DNA of 38,250 nt from assembly GCA_016181525.1 (NCBI GenBank), contig JACOZD010000003.1:1-38250 (forward strand), written 5' to 3'. The notes under the pieces are model-generated. The model had not been told where the DNA came from. It made no database searches and worked only from the letters and a program-made list of their open reading frames with translations. Of this stretch, positions 5,913 through 13,345 are shown piece after piece. The DNA comes from Candidatus Tayloriibacteriota bacterium. GTDB taxonomy: Bacteria > Patescibacteriota > Minisyncoccia > Phycocordibacterales > JACOZD01. A program made the translations under genes and the position numbers. Position 1 is the first letter of the stretch. Each line of letters opens with the position of its first letter.

Positions 5913-6454
5913 ATTTTTGCCGCCGGCCCTTTTTCGGCCGGAGGCATGTCAATAATATCCTTGGCCTTGTCGGTAAAGATGATGCCGTCGAGATGGTCAA
6001 TCTCGTGCTGAAATATCTGGGCCAGCAGGCCGGAAGCGCCGCGTCTTAAGAGCCGGCCGTTCTCGCCGAAGGCCCTGACGCTGACCTTATCCGCTCGCCT
6101 GACCCTGCCGTAAAGGAAGCGCATGGACAAACAGCCCTCCTCCACCCACTTTTTTTTCTTAGAGGATTTGGTGATGACCGGATTGATGAGCACGATGTCT
6201 TTGCCGTCCGGAGATGTTTCTCCTTCTCCATTCTCGTCTCTGGACACCCTTTTGGAGACGATGATAATTCTCCAGGGTTCGCCGACCTGCGGGGCGGCGA
6301 TAGCCACCCCATCCTCCTCCGCCATCAAGGCCTCTTTCATTTTCCTCACTATTTCTCTGAACTTAGGCGAAGTAACCTCGCTTATCGGCACCTCTTTTGC
6401 CGGGGACCTTAGAATATTCTCGCCTTTTCCGTCATACTGAATAATTTGTGTCAT
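5909..6454 (-). CDS. def: Peptide deformylase
   Basis: Removes the N-formyl group from new proteins. All three motifs are present: GVAIAAPQ (residues 49-56; usual first motif GxGxAAPQ with the second Gly changed to Ala/Ile), EGCLS (106-110, metal ligand C108) and QHEIDHLDG with H150, E151, H154. At 181 aa it has normal length, with a short insertion (about 70-85) rich in Glu and Gly. It is first in the def-fmt operon, the classical partner of formyltransferase. The start has no Shine-Dalgarno; a near-consensus promoter ends 6 nt before the ATG. Confidence 0.97.
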   Translation of the reverse strand: MTQIIQYDGKGENILRSPAKEVPISEVTSPKFREIVRKMKEALMAEEDGVAIAAPQVGEPWRIIIVSKRVSRDENGEGETSPDGKDIVLINPVITKSSKKKKWVEEGCLSMRFLYGRVRRADKVSVRAFGENGRLLRRGASGLLAQIFQHEIDHLDGIIFTDKAKDIIDMPPAEKGPAAKI

Positions 6455-6460
6455 GTCAAT

Positions 6461-6489
6461 AGTCTAGGGCAAACCTTCTCTTAAGTCAA
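6461..6489 (-). promoter_or_regulatory. Promoter of def-fmt (leaderless type)
   Basis: On the minus strand TTGACT (comp. 6484-6489), 17-nt spacer, TAGACT (comp. 6461-6466), then six nucleotides and the def ATG. Transcription should start at or within a base or two of the ATG. Confidence 0.8.
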
Positions 6490-6493
6490 AAAA

Positions 6494-8368
6494 TTAAAGG
6501 AGGCTCTCGGGGTTGACGTTGACGGTGAAGGATAGAGGGAGAGAGGCGAGTTTCCCGAAAAGTTTTTCGTCAATCCACCGGCCTTCTCGGAGTTTGAGAA
6601 GACAGTGCATGACGTACTTGCCTTTGACGGTGTGAATGAAGGCCGGAAAGATAACGAAATCCTCGCCGGCCAGAGCGGCTGACAGCTTCCCCATCTCCTC
6701 TTTGACCCTCTCCCTTTTGCCGCTCCGAGTCACTTTGATTAGGGTGGAGAAGGGCGGGTATTCGAAGGTTTTGCGCTCGGCCAGTTCTTGTCTGTAAAAA
6801 TCGGTCAAGTTGCCCTTGAGGGCGTAGTCGAAAACTTTTTGCTCCGGCTGGCGGGTCTGGATGAGAAAGTTTTTTTGGGCCATTTGCTTGAGGCGGAAGA
6901 GAATGTTTAAGATTTTTTCGTTCGTCCTGAAATCCGGCAAGGCGAAAAGCGAATCGAGGGAGACCGCCGCCGCACTCCCGACCGGAGAGAGATAAGAAAG
7001 AGTCATCTCGGTGCCGAGGAGAACACCGCCGGGGGAGTCTTGCCAGGCGGCGGCGGTCTCGGCGGCTTCGGCGGAGCCCGTTCGGTCTTTATTGATGACG
7101 AAAAGCTTTATATTTTTGAAGTTCTGGCGAATTTCGGCCTCCACCCGCTCGATGCCGACGCCGTAGGCCTTGAGATTCCAGCTGCCGCACCGAGCGCAAC
7201 GGGCTTCGGCTGGCCTGGTTTCAGCGCATTTATGGCAGAGAAATCGCCTGGGCGAATCGTGGAGAATCATGGGAGCGGAGCATCGCGGGCAGGCGATGAA
7301 CGAGCCGCAGTCGAGGCAGATGGTTTCCGGCGCCAGTCCCCGTCTGGCGGCGAGGATAAAGAGATGGTCGTTGCTTTCTTTGGTCTCGACGATGAGTCTT
7401 TTGAGTTCTTCGGAGAGAGTGGCGAAGGAGCCATCGGCGGCGGCCTTGGAGCGCATGTCCACCACTTCTTCACGGGCCACTCGGCTGGCCCGCAGTTTGA
7501 GAGGACTAAATTCCAGGAGCTCTCCTTGTTTCAGCCGATGGATGAGCTCTGTTCTAAGGAGAACGTCGCCGAAAATCAGTCTGGCGCCGCTCCGCTCGCA
7601 GAGAAACTCGGCGAAGGTGCGCAGGTCAACAAAAGGCCGGCGGGGAATCTTCCAGGCCGAGGTGCTCTCCCGCTCAATGACAATGGTCTCGAGGTCGGAG
7701 CGCGGCAGAGCGAGAAAGGCGCCGGTCCCGAGAACCAGAACGGGGTGTTTCTCTCGAGCCGCCGCCTGCCAGCGCTCGAGAAGAGTTTTTTTTGAGAGTC
7801 GGCTGTGGAGGATGAAGGTGAACTTCTCGATGCCTTTAGGCAGTTCTCTGGCGGCTCGAACGATGTCCTCAATGGTCGGCAGACATAGATAAACGGAGCG
7901 GCCGCGGGCGAATTCTTCTCTGATAAGACTGCGGTAGATGTTAAAACGCTCTTCTTCGCCCGCTTGGAGGGCAAGCTTCTCCGGAGAAACTTTTTTCTCT
8001 TTTTGGACGCCGGCCGGAGCGCGGAGTTCGCCGGCGCTTTCTCTCACGGCCTCGGAGGTAACACACTCAAGGACGGCGCCGGTGGTGGACACAAAATATC
8101 TGGCCGTCTCTCTGGCGGCGGAGATGAAGCTTTGAGAAAGAAAGCTTTCCCCCACAGTCTTCCCAATTTTTTTTAGGGCGTAGGGCATAGCTTTGAGCTC
8201 GCTCTTGACCGCCGGCAAATCCTCGGTCGAGATTACCATGGCTAGCCGGTTCTTGCCCCGCAAGGGGGCCTCGACCAGCGAACCCTCTTTCAGATTATTC
8301 ATGCTCCAGTAGGTGAGAGTCTCTTTGGCCGCAGCTCTCATGAGCGGGATGACTTTGACAATCTTCAT
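6494..8368 (-). CDS. priA: Primosomal protein N' (PriA), helicase motifs degenerate
   Basis: PriA loads the replicative helicase at stalled forks. The zinc-binding core is intact, with eight cysteines at residues 351, 354, 360, 363, 378, 381, 391 and 394 and the preceding ARRGLAPETICLDCG. The C-terminal domain (about 500-624) has the family pattern EYPPFSTLIKV. The ATPase motifs, however, are lost: where GxTGSGKT should be (about 135-150) there is AGEEERFNIYR, and the DEEH box reads IERES (231-235). Length 624 aa is below the ~730 of E. coli. The protein may keep a structural, DNA- or DnaB-binding role without unwinding. It sits divergent to murA and upstream of def-fmt, the usual priA-def-fmt order. 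Confidence 0.9.
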   Translation of the reverse strand: MKIVKVIPLMRAAAKETLTYWSMNNLKEGSLVEAPLRGKNRLAMVISTEDLPAVKSELKAMPYALKKIGKTVGESFLSQSFISAARETARYFVSTTGAVLECVTSEAVRESAGELRAPAGVQKEKKVSPEKLALQAGEEERFNIYRSLIREEFARGRSVYLCLPTIEDIVRAARELPKGIEKFTFILHSRLSKKTLLERWQAAAREKHPVLVLGTGAFLALPRSDLETIVIERESTSAWKIPRRPFVDLRTFAEFLCERSGARLIFGDVLLRTELIHRLKQGELLEFSPLKLRASRVAREEVVDMRSKAAADGSFATLSEELKRLIVETKESNDHLFILAARRGLAPETICLDCGSFIACPRCSAPMILHDSPRRFLCHKCAETRPAEARCARCGSWNLKAYGVGIERVEAEIRQNFKNIKLFVINKDRTGSAEAAETAAAWQDSPGGVLLGTEMTLSYLSPVGSAAAVSLDSLFALPDFRTNEKILNILFRLKQMAQKNFLIQTRQPEQKVFDYALKGNLTDFYRQELAERKTFEYPPFSTLIKVTRSGKRERVKEEMGKLSAALAGEDFVIFPAFIHTVKGKYVMHCLLKLREGRWIDEKLFGKLASLPLSFTVNVNPESLL

Positions 8369-8408
8369 AATGTTACAATACTGTCAGAAAGCCGGCTAAA
8401 CTCAAAAC

Positions 8409-8437
8409 TTTTCATTTCAGCCGACTCCGCTTAGAAT
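8409..8437 (+). promoter_or_regulatory. Promoter of murA (leaderless type)
   Basis: TTTTCA (8409-8414), 17-nt spacer, TAGAAT (8432-8437), then six nucleotides to the murA ATG at 8444. No Shine-Dalgarno is possible within this distance. Confidence 0.6.
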
Positions 8438-8443
8438 TGGCGC

Positions 8444-9775
8444 ATGGACGATTATTTTGAGATTGAAGGTTTGGCGGGGAAGAAGCTTCTCTCCGGCGAG
8501 GTGGAGATTTCCGGGGCCAAGAACGCCGTTCTGCCCTTGCTTGCGGCCGGGGTGCTTTTTGACGGCAAAGTTTCGCTCGAAAACGCGCCGATTATCAACG
8601 ACACTCGGCGGATGCTCGAGTTGCTCTCGGCTCTGGGCGCCAAGACTGAATTTGACGAGTTCGCCGGAGTGGCTTCGGTAAACTGCGCCTCGCTTGATTC
8701 TCATTCTCTGGACGTCGAAATCTCTAAACGTTTGCGGGCTTCCATCATTCTCTCCGGTCCCATTCTGGGGAGATACGGAGAGGTGGAGTTTCCTCACCCC
8801 GGCGGATGCGTCATCGGCGAACGGCCGATTGACATCTTTGTGGAGTGTTTCTCCAAGATGGGCGCTCGGGCAGAAGAGCGAGACGGGATCTACCGCCTGG
8901 AGTGTTCGGAAGGGCTTAAGGGGACAGAGGTATTCATGAGGATTCAGAGTGTTACGGCCACTGAAACTCTGATGATGGCCGCCGCTCTGGCCAAGGGGGA
9001 GACCAATCTCAAAAACTGCGCCATGGAACCGGAGGTGGCGGCGCTGGCCGGCTTCTTGCGGCAGTCGGGAGTGGAGATTGAAGGGGCGGGTACTCCAACG
9101 ATTAAAGTCAAAGGGCGCGCCGGCCGCTTGCTTTCGCCGCGTGGCAGAGCCAAAATTATACCTGACCGAATCGAGGCGGGTAGTTTTATCATCCTGGGAG
9201 CTCTTTGCGCGGATGAGCTTGTCGTTAAAAACTGCGTCCCCGCCCACCTTGAGGCCGTAACCTCGCTCCTCGCCGCCGCCGGCGTGCCTCTGGATATCGG
9301 CCAGGATTTCATCCGGCTCTCCGGCAATGGCCGCACTGCCAACTCGGTTTTCAAAAACTTTAATGTTCGGACGCATGAATATCCCGGTTTCCCCACTGAT
9401 TTGCAGGCCCCGATGGCGGTCTTTCTCACTCAAGCTTCCGGCGAAGGGCTGATTTTTGAGACAATTTTTGAAGGGCGGCTTGGCTATACCGAGGACCTGA
9501 TTAAGATGGGAGCCGGCATCAAGATTTGGGATGCTCACCGCGCCTCCGTCAAAGGCCCCACTCCGCTTAATGGGAGATTGTTGGAAGGCCCGGACATCCG
9601 GGCCGGTTTGGCCTTAGTCATCGCCGCCTTGGCGGCGGAAGGCCGCTCTCAAATTACCAATGTCCGTTATCTTGACCGCGGCTACGAGCGGATAGACGAG
9701 AAATTGCGCTCCCTCGGCGCCCTCATTGAGCGCAAAACTTTGACCCGTTCGAAAGACTCTGCTCTTATTTTTTGA
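8444..9775 (+). CDS. murA: UDP-N-acetylglucosamine 1-carboxyvinyltransferase
   Basis: First committed step of peptidoglycan synthesis: transfers enolpyruvate from PEP to UDP-GlcNAc in the cytoplasm. The EPSP-synthase fold is recognised over the full 443 aa: SGAKNAVLPLLAA (K26, N27 substrate contacts), the catalytic loop HPGGCVIGERPIDIF with C122, and EYPGFPTDLQAPM with the general-base Asp. The catalytic residue is Cys rather than Asp, the form that fosfomycin can alkylate. It heads a plus-strand run murA-mreB paralogue-holB-like-frr-rseP with very short gaps, probably one operon. Confidence 0.97.
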   Translation: MDDYFEIEGLAGKKLLSGEVEISGAKNAVLPLLAAGVLFDGKVSLENAPIINDTRRMLELLSALGAKTEFDEFAGVASVNCASLDSHSLDVEISKRLRASIILSGPILGRYGEVEFPHPGGCVIGERPIDIFVECFSKMGARAEERDGIYRLECSEGLKGTEVFMRIQSVTATETLMMAAALAKGETNLKNCAMEPEVAALAGFLRQSGVEIEGAGTPTIKVKGRAGRLLSPRGRAKIIPDRIEAGSFIILGALCADELVVKNCVPAHLEAVTSLLAAAGVPLDIGQDFIRLSGNGRTANSVFKNFNVRTHEYPGFPTDLQAPMAVFLTQASGEGLIFETIFEGRLGYTEDLIKMGAGIKIWDAHRASVKGPTPLNGRLLEGPDIRAGLALVIAALAAEGRSQITNVRYLDRGYERIDEKLRSLGALIERKTLTRSKDSALIF

Positions 9776-9789
9776 TAGACTGGTTGATA

Positions 9790-10725
9790 ATGGGATTTTT
9801 TATCAGAAAACTCGGAGTGGACCTGGGCACGACTAACACCCTCGTCTTCGTGCCCGGCAAAGGGGTGGTCTTGAACGAGCCGTCGGTGGTGGCGGTGTCC
9901 GAGGCGGATAAACGCATTCTGGCCGTGGGGGCCGAGGCCAGGCAGATGCTCGGTAAGACGCCCGAAAGCATTGTGGCCTACCGGCCCATGCGAGACGGTG
10001 TCATCGCCGACTACAAGGTGACGGAGATAATGCTGCGCTACTATATACGCAAGGCCTTGGGGCCTTGGAACATCTGGCGGCCGGACGTTATGGTCTCGGT
10101 GCCGGCGGGCGTAACCTCAACTGAACGAAGGGCGGTTATTGAGGCGGCCGTCAAGGCCGGCGCCCGCAACGCCTACGTCGTCAAAGAGCCGATTTTAGCG
10201 GCCATCGGGGCGGGCATTCCCATCCAGGAGCCGGTCGGGCATATGGTGGTGGACATCGGCGGCGGGACGAGCGACGCGGCGGTAATCTCTCTCGGCGGCA
10301 TCGTGGCCTCGACCTCGGTTAAGTGCGCCGGCAACAGACTGGACGCCGCCATCGCCGATTACATCAAAAAAACTTTTAATCTGGGCATCGGCGACAAGAT
10401 GGCGGAGGATATCAAGATTCAGGTTGGCTCGGCTGTGCCGGTCGAGGAGGAGTTGTCTATGGTCATTAAAGGCCGGGACTTTATCTCCGGCCTGCCCCGG
10501 ACGGCGGAGGTCAGGACCAACGAGATTGTCAAAGCCATTTCCAAGGAACTGCGAGAGATGATTAAGGCCGTCAAGGATGTTTTGCAGGAGACGCCGCCGG
10601 AGCTTGCCGCCGACATCATTGGGTGGCTTTGGAACATCTGGATACGTATAAGAAGTCAATTTTGGCAAAACGCTGACCGAATTTTAATTTTTTTTAATTT
10701 TGAATTTTTAATAAATAATTTTTAA
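9790..10725 (+). CDS. MreB/actin-like paralogue, C-terminally truncated
   Basis: The first ~275 residues are clearly MreB: phosphate-1 motif GVDLGTTNTLVF, NEPSVVAV, MRDGVIADYKVTE, SVPAGVTSTERRAV, phosphate-2 motif VDIGGGTSDAAVISLGG and KGRDFISGLPRTAEV. After ETPPELAADII the homology stops and ~34 unrelated residues follow (WLWNIWIRIRSQFW...), read from AT-rich low-complexity DNA. The adenosine-binding GGGALLRG motif and final helices present in the other mreB (15616) are missing. The product is therefore probably unable to bind nucleotide normally; it is a pseudogene, or a truncated partner. A 13-bp direct repeat TTGGAACATCTGG (10065-10077, 10629-10641) lies at the break. I chose ATG 9790; a TTG at 9772 overlapping murA is possible. 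Confidence 0.85.
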   Translation: MGFFIRKLGVDLGTTNTLVFVPGKGVVLNEPSVVAVSEADKRILAVGAEARQMLGKTPESIVAYRPMRDGVIADYKVTEIMLRYYIRKALGPWNIWRPDVMVSVPAGVTSTERRAVIEAAVKAGARNAYVVKEPILAAIGAGIPIQEPVGHMVVDIGGGTSDAAVISLGGIVASTSVKCAGNRLDAAIADYIKKTFNLGIGDKMAEDIKIQVGSAVPVEEELSMVIKGRDFISGLPRTAEVRTNEIVKAISKELREMIKAVKDVLQETPPELAADIIGWLWNIWIRIRSQFWQNADRILIFFNFEFLINNF

Positions 10726-10729
10726 AAAT

Positions 10730-11392
10730 TTGGGCTTAAAAATTGAAAATCTAGAGGCGCATCATGCTTATCTTGCGGAGGGTAATCTGGAGGCCAACCT
10801 CGAGACAATTCTTTCCGTTTTGGAGAAGAAGTACGGCATCGGCCGGACCGGCAATCCGGACTTGTTTGTTGAACGTTCTGCTGCCTTGACCGTGGACGAG
10901 GCCAGAGAGCTTAGGTCAAGGGCCTATACTAAGCCGGTAACGCAGAAAAAAATTTTCATCCTGGCCTTTGAGGCGATTACTCGCGAAGCCGAGAACGCCT
11001 TGCTTAAACTCTTTGAAGAACCGCCATCTTCGTCGCTCTTTTTTATCCTCATTCCCAGAGGGGCGCGGCTCTCGGGGACGATGCGCTCCCGTCTTTACCT
11101 TTTGAATCAGGCGGGGAAAAATGTCGAGGCCGAGGATGAGGAAGCCAGACGTTTTTGCGCCGGCTCGCCTCGCGAGCGACTGGAGATGTCGGCCGGTCTT
11201 GCGGGCAGGGTGGAGAAGGGAGAACTCTCCAGGCAGAAAATCTTTGATTTCTTGAACTCGGTGGAGAGTCTCTTGGCCAGAAAGAGTATGGCCGCGGAGA
11301 GTCTCCGGGCGCTTCTTGAAATTAAACCCTTCATTCTTGATAAAGGTTCTTCAGTCAAGATGATTCTTGAATATTTAGCATTTTCTCTATAA
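10730..11392 (+). CDS. DNA polymerase III delta'-like subunit (HolB-like)
   Basis: Clamp-loader-related AAA+ protein, 220 aa. Seen: HHAYLAEGN near the start, TVDEARELRSRAYTKPV, KKIFILAFEAITREAENALLKLFEEPPSSSLFFILI and the RSRLYLL arginine region. These are the central delta'/gamma-type motifs; the N-terminal P-loop found in gamma/tau is absent, as in delta' and the short CPR versions. The start is uncertain: the only in-frame initiator near the homologous region is TTG at 10730, and the DNA just upstream is AT-rich low-complexity sequence that also truncates the preceding mreB paralogue, so the N-terminus may have been altered too. Confidence 0.8.
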   Translation: MGLKIENLEAHHAYLAEGNLEANLETILSVLEKKYGIGRTGNPDLFVERSAALTVDEARELRSRAYTKPVTQKKIFILAFEAITREAENALLKLFEEPPSSSLFFILIPRGARLSGTMRSRLYLLNQAGKNVEAEDEEARRFCAGSPRERLEMSAGLAGRVEKGELSRQKIFDFLNSVESLLARKSMAAESLRALLEIKPFILDKGSSVKMILEYLAFSL

Positions 11393-11414
11393 GCTATTTT
11401 GACCAGTTTGAGCC

Positions 11415-11972
11415 ATGAGCCCTTATAACTTCACCAGTCTCAAGAACAAAGGAGCAGAAGCCGAGGAGTGGCTCAAGCGGGAGAATCTCCAGATTCGGAC
11501 CTCTAGGGCCTCGCCCTCCATCTTGGACGCCGTTCGGGTTGAGAGTTACGGCAGTATGGTTCCCTTGAGAGAGGTATCGACCCTAAGCGTCGAGGACCCG
11601 AGGACCATCGTGGTCTTGACCTGGGATGAGGCTCAAAACAAGGCCATTGAGAAAGCCGTTATCGCCGCCAATCTCGGTCTCTCCGTCTCGGTTAATGAGC
11701 GTGGAGTGAGAGTCGGCTTTCCGCCGCTCACGGCCGAGAGGCGCTCGGAGCTCTCCAAGTTGGCCAAGCGCAAGTTTGAAGAAGCCAAGATTTCGGTTCG
11801 GCAAAAGCGCGATGAAGTTTGGAACGAGATTCAGAAACTGGAAAAGAGCAAAGTCATCGGCGAGGACGAAAAGTTTCGGCTTAAGAACGAGATGCAAAAG
11901 ATTGTTGATGAGATTGTGACCAAGCTCGATGCTCTCTCGGCCAAGAAGCAGAAAGAAATTTTAGGGATTTAG
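11415..11972 (+). CDS. frr: Ribosome recycling factor
   Basis: With EF-G, splits post-termination ribosomes. The 185-aa length and sequence are typical: long alpha-helices with RTSRASPSILDAVRVESYGSM near the N-terminus, PLREVSTLSVEDPRTIVV, the hinge ANLGLSVSVNERGVRVGFPPLTAERR split across residues about 90-115, then KLAKRKFEEAKISVRQKRDEVW and the C-terminal helix ending KKQKEILGI. It lies 22 nt after the holB-like gene and 4 nt before the protease gene, so is likely cotranscribed with both. Confidence 0.97.
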   Translation: MSPYNFTSLKNKGAEAEEWLKRENLQIRTSRASPSILDAVRVESYGSMVPLREVSTLSVEDPRTIVVLTWDEAQNKAIEKAVIAANLGLSVSVNERGVRVGFPPLTAERRSELSKLAKRKFEEAKISVRQKRDEVWNEIQKLEKSKVIGEDEKFRLKNEMQKIVDEIVTKLDALSAKKQKEILGI

Positions 11973-11976
11973 TTTT

Positions 11977-13074
11977 ATGTCCGTCATTATTTTTCTTATC
12001 GTTTTAACCGCCCTGGTTTTTGTCCATGAGATGGGGCATTTTCTGGTGGCCAAGAGGGCGGGTATCAGGGTTGATGAGTTCGGTCTCGGCTTTCCGCCCC
12101 GCCTCTGGAGCTTTCGGCGGGGCGAGACGACATACTCTTTGAACCTCGTGCCCTTCGGCGGCTTTGTTAAAATTTTCGGCGAGAATCCGGACGACCAGGC
12201 GCGTTTCGGCCCCGATGCCGGCCGCAGTTTTATTAACAAAAATCGCGGAGTTCAGGCGGCCGTTTTGGTTGCGGGGGTGGCGGCTAACATCGTTTTCGCC
12301 TGGCTCCTTATCTCCGTGGGTTTTATGTCTGGTTTGCCGAGCTCGGTCGGGGAGATTTCTGGAGCACCGGTGGAGAATCCGGCTCTAGTCATCATCAATG
12401 TTCTGTCTGACTCTCCAGCCGCTCTGGCCGGCCTTAAGCCCGGCTTCATCATGAGCGCCCTTTCGGCGCCGGGAGAGAAAGTGCAGAACCCGACGGTGGA
12501 AGAGGCGCAAAAGTTTATCGCCTCGCACGGGAGCAAGGAGATATTAGTCCATTATCGAACGCCGGGGAGCGATTCCATTGAGGTTAAATCTGTTACTCCC
12601 AGAGGCGGGATTATTCCAGACAAGCCAGCCATCGGCATCTCAATGGACATGGTGGGGACGGTAAAGCTCCCGGCGCCCAAGGCCTTATTCGAAGGAGCGA
12701 AGCTCACGGCTGGTCTCACTGTGGCTGTGACTGAAGGGCTTTACAGCTTTATTTATGGAGCGCTTACTGGAACAGCCGACTTCTCACAAGTTACCGGCCC
12801 GGTCGGCATCGCCAAGGTGGCGGGGGAGGCGAAGGCTTTTGGCTTGATTTATCTCCTCTCCTTCACTGCCTTTATCTCCATTAATTTGGCGGTCATAAAC
12901 CTTATTCCTTTTCCGGCCTTGGACGGCGGGCGGCTGCTTTTTGTCGGTATCGAGGCCATTAAGCGAACCCCCATCAATCCCAAAGTCGCCACGGCTCTAA
13001 ACAGCGTCGGTTTTGCTCTTCTTATCATCCTCATGATTCTGGTTACCTACCAAGATGTCGTTCGATTGTTTTAA
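11977..13074 (+). CDS. rseP: Site-2 membrane metalloprotease (RseP/RIP family) with PDZ domain
   Basis: Intramembrane zinc protease of 365 aa. The HExxH zinc motif is at H17-E18-H21 (VFVHEMGH) in the first TM segment; VPFGGFVKIFGE follows. A PDZ domain spans about residues 125-225 (VLSDSPAALAGLKPGFIMSAL). The third zinc ligand is in the C-terminal TM region in NLIPFPALDGGRLLF (about 310-325), and a last TM ends the protein. Four TM segments are expected. Family members cleave anti-sigma factors or signal peptide remnants; no rseA-like substrate is seen nearby, so the target is unknown. It is the last gene of the murA-led run. Confidence 0.94.
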   Translation: MSVIIFLIVLTALVFVHEMGHFLVAKRAGIRVDEFGLGFPPRLWSFRRGETTYSLNLVPFGGFVKIFGENPDDQARFGPDAGRSFINKNRGVQAAVLVAGVAANIVFAWLLISVGFMSGLPSSVGEISGAPVENPALVIINVLSDSPAALAGLKPGFIMSALSAPGEKVQNPTVEEAQKFIASHGSKEILVHYRTPGSDSIEVKSVTPRGGIIPDKPAIGISMDMVGTVKLPAPKALFEGAKLTAGLTVAVTEGLYSFIYGALTGTADFSQVTGPVGIAKVAGEAKAFGLIYLLSFTAFISINLAVINLIPFPALDGGRLLFVGIEAIKRTPINPKVATALNSVGFALLIILMILVTYQDVVRLF

Positions 13075-13094
13075 GAAGTGATATAATAGTTTCC

Positions 13095-13211
13095 ATGAAT
13101 CGGTCTAAGAAATCAAAAGAGATTATATGGAGTAGGGGTAAATCTGTTCAAAGAATATCAAAAACGAAAAATTGGATTAAAAAAGCCCCGATTTTTCGTC
13201 GAGGCTTTTAA
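13095..13211 (+). CDS. Possible leaderless small basic peptide (38 aa)
   Basis: A TATAAT (13082-13087) stands 7 nt before an ATG that opens a 38-codon frame with 13 Lys/Arg (MNRSKKSKEIIW, KKAPIFRRGF) and no acidic residue but one Glu. The stop codon is inside the right arm of the terminator hairpin. The spacing fits the leaderless promoters seen elsewhere in the window, which is the main support. I recognise no family. It could equally be a chance frame in a short terminated RNA. Confidence 0.3.
   Translation: MNRSKKSKEIIWSRGKSVQRISKTKNWIKKAPIFRRGF
13181..13209 (+). terminator. Terminator after rseP / small peptide
   Basis: AAAAGCC-CGA (13181-13191) pairs with TCG-GGCTTTT (13199-13209) with one mismatch. 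The A/T ends of the stem serve as the U-tract, and the hairpin could act in both directions. Confidence 0.65.
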
Positions 13212-13212
13212 A

Positions 13213-13297
13213 TGTTCAACACTCGGTGTTGCACATTTTGTCGGTGTTGCACATTTTGTTCAATCTTTGTTCAATGTTCAACACCGAGTGTTGAACA
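13213..13297. repeat. 19-bp perfect inverted repeat enclosing 18-bp tandem repeats
   Basis: Arms at 13213-13231 and 13279-13297 are perfect reverse complements. CGGTGTTGCACATTTTGT is repeated head-to-tail at 13224-13241 and 13242-13259, and TTGTTCAAT-like units follow. It lies between the two terminators at the 3' ends of convergent transcription units and has no coding support. Confidence 0.9.
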
Positions 13298-13300
13298 AAA

Positions 13301-13323
13301 AAGACCGTACGGGGTACGGTCTT
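13301..13323 (-). terminator. Terminator of the two-TM membrane protein gene
   Basis: Perfect 10-bp stem AAGACCGTAC/GTACGGTCTT with a 3-nt loop. On the minus strand it is followed by a T-run (complement of 13297-13302). Confidence 0.9.
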
Positions 13324-13345
13324 CCAGGTTATGAGCGGATTTCGA

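Noticed and set aside
7040-7892. Two long plus-strand frames opposite priA
   Set aside because: Low-complexity Gly/Ala/Ser/Arg translations opposite a well-supported gene, with no start signal.
8417-9538. 373-codon open frame antisense to murA
   Set aside because: It lies wholly inside a clear murA gene, has no recognisable domain, and reflects the codon bias of the sense strand.
13213-13297. CRISPR array
   Set aside because: Only two 18-bp units with no spacers, enclosed in an inverted repeat; no cas genes in the window.
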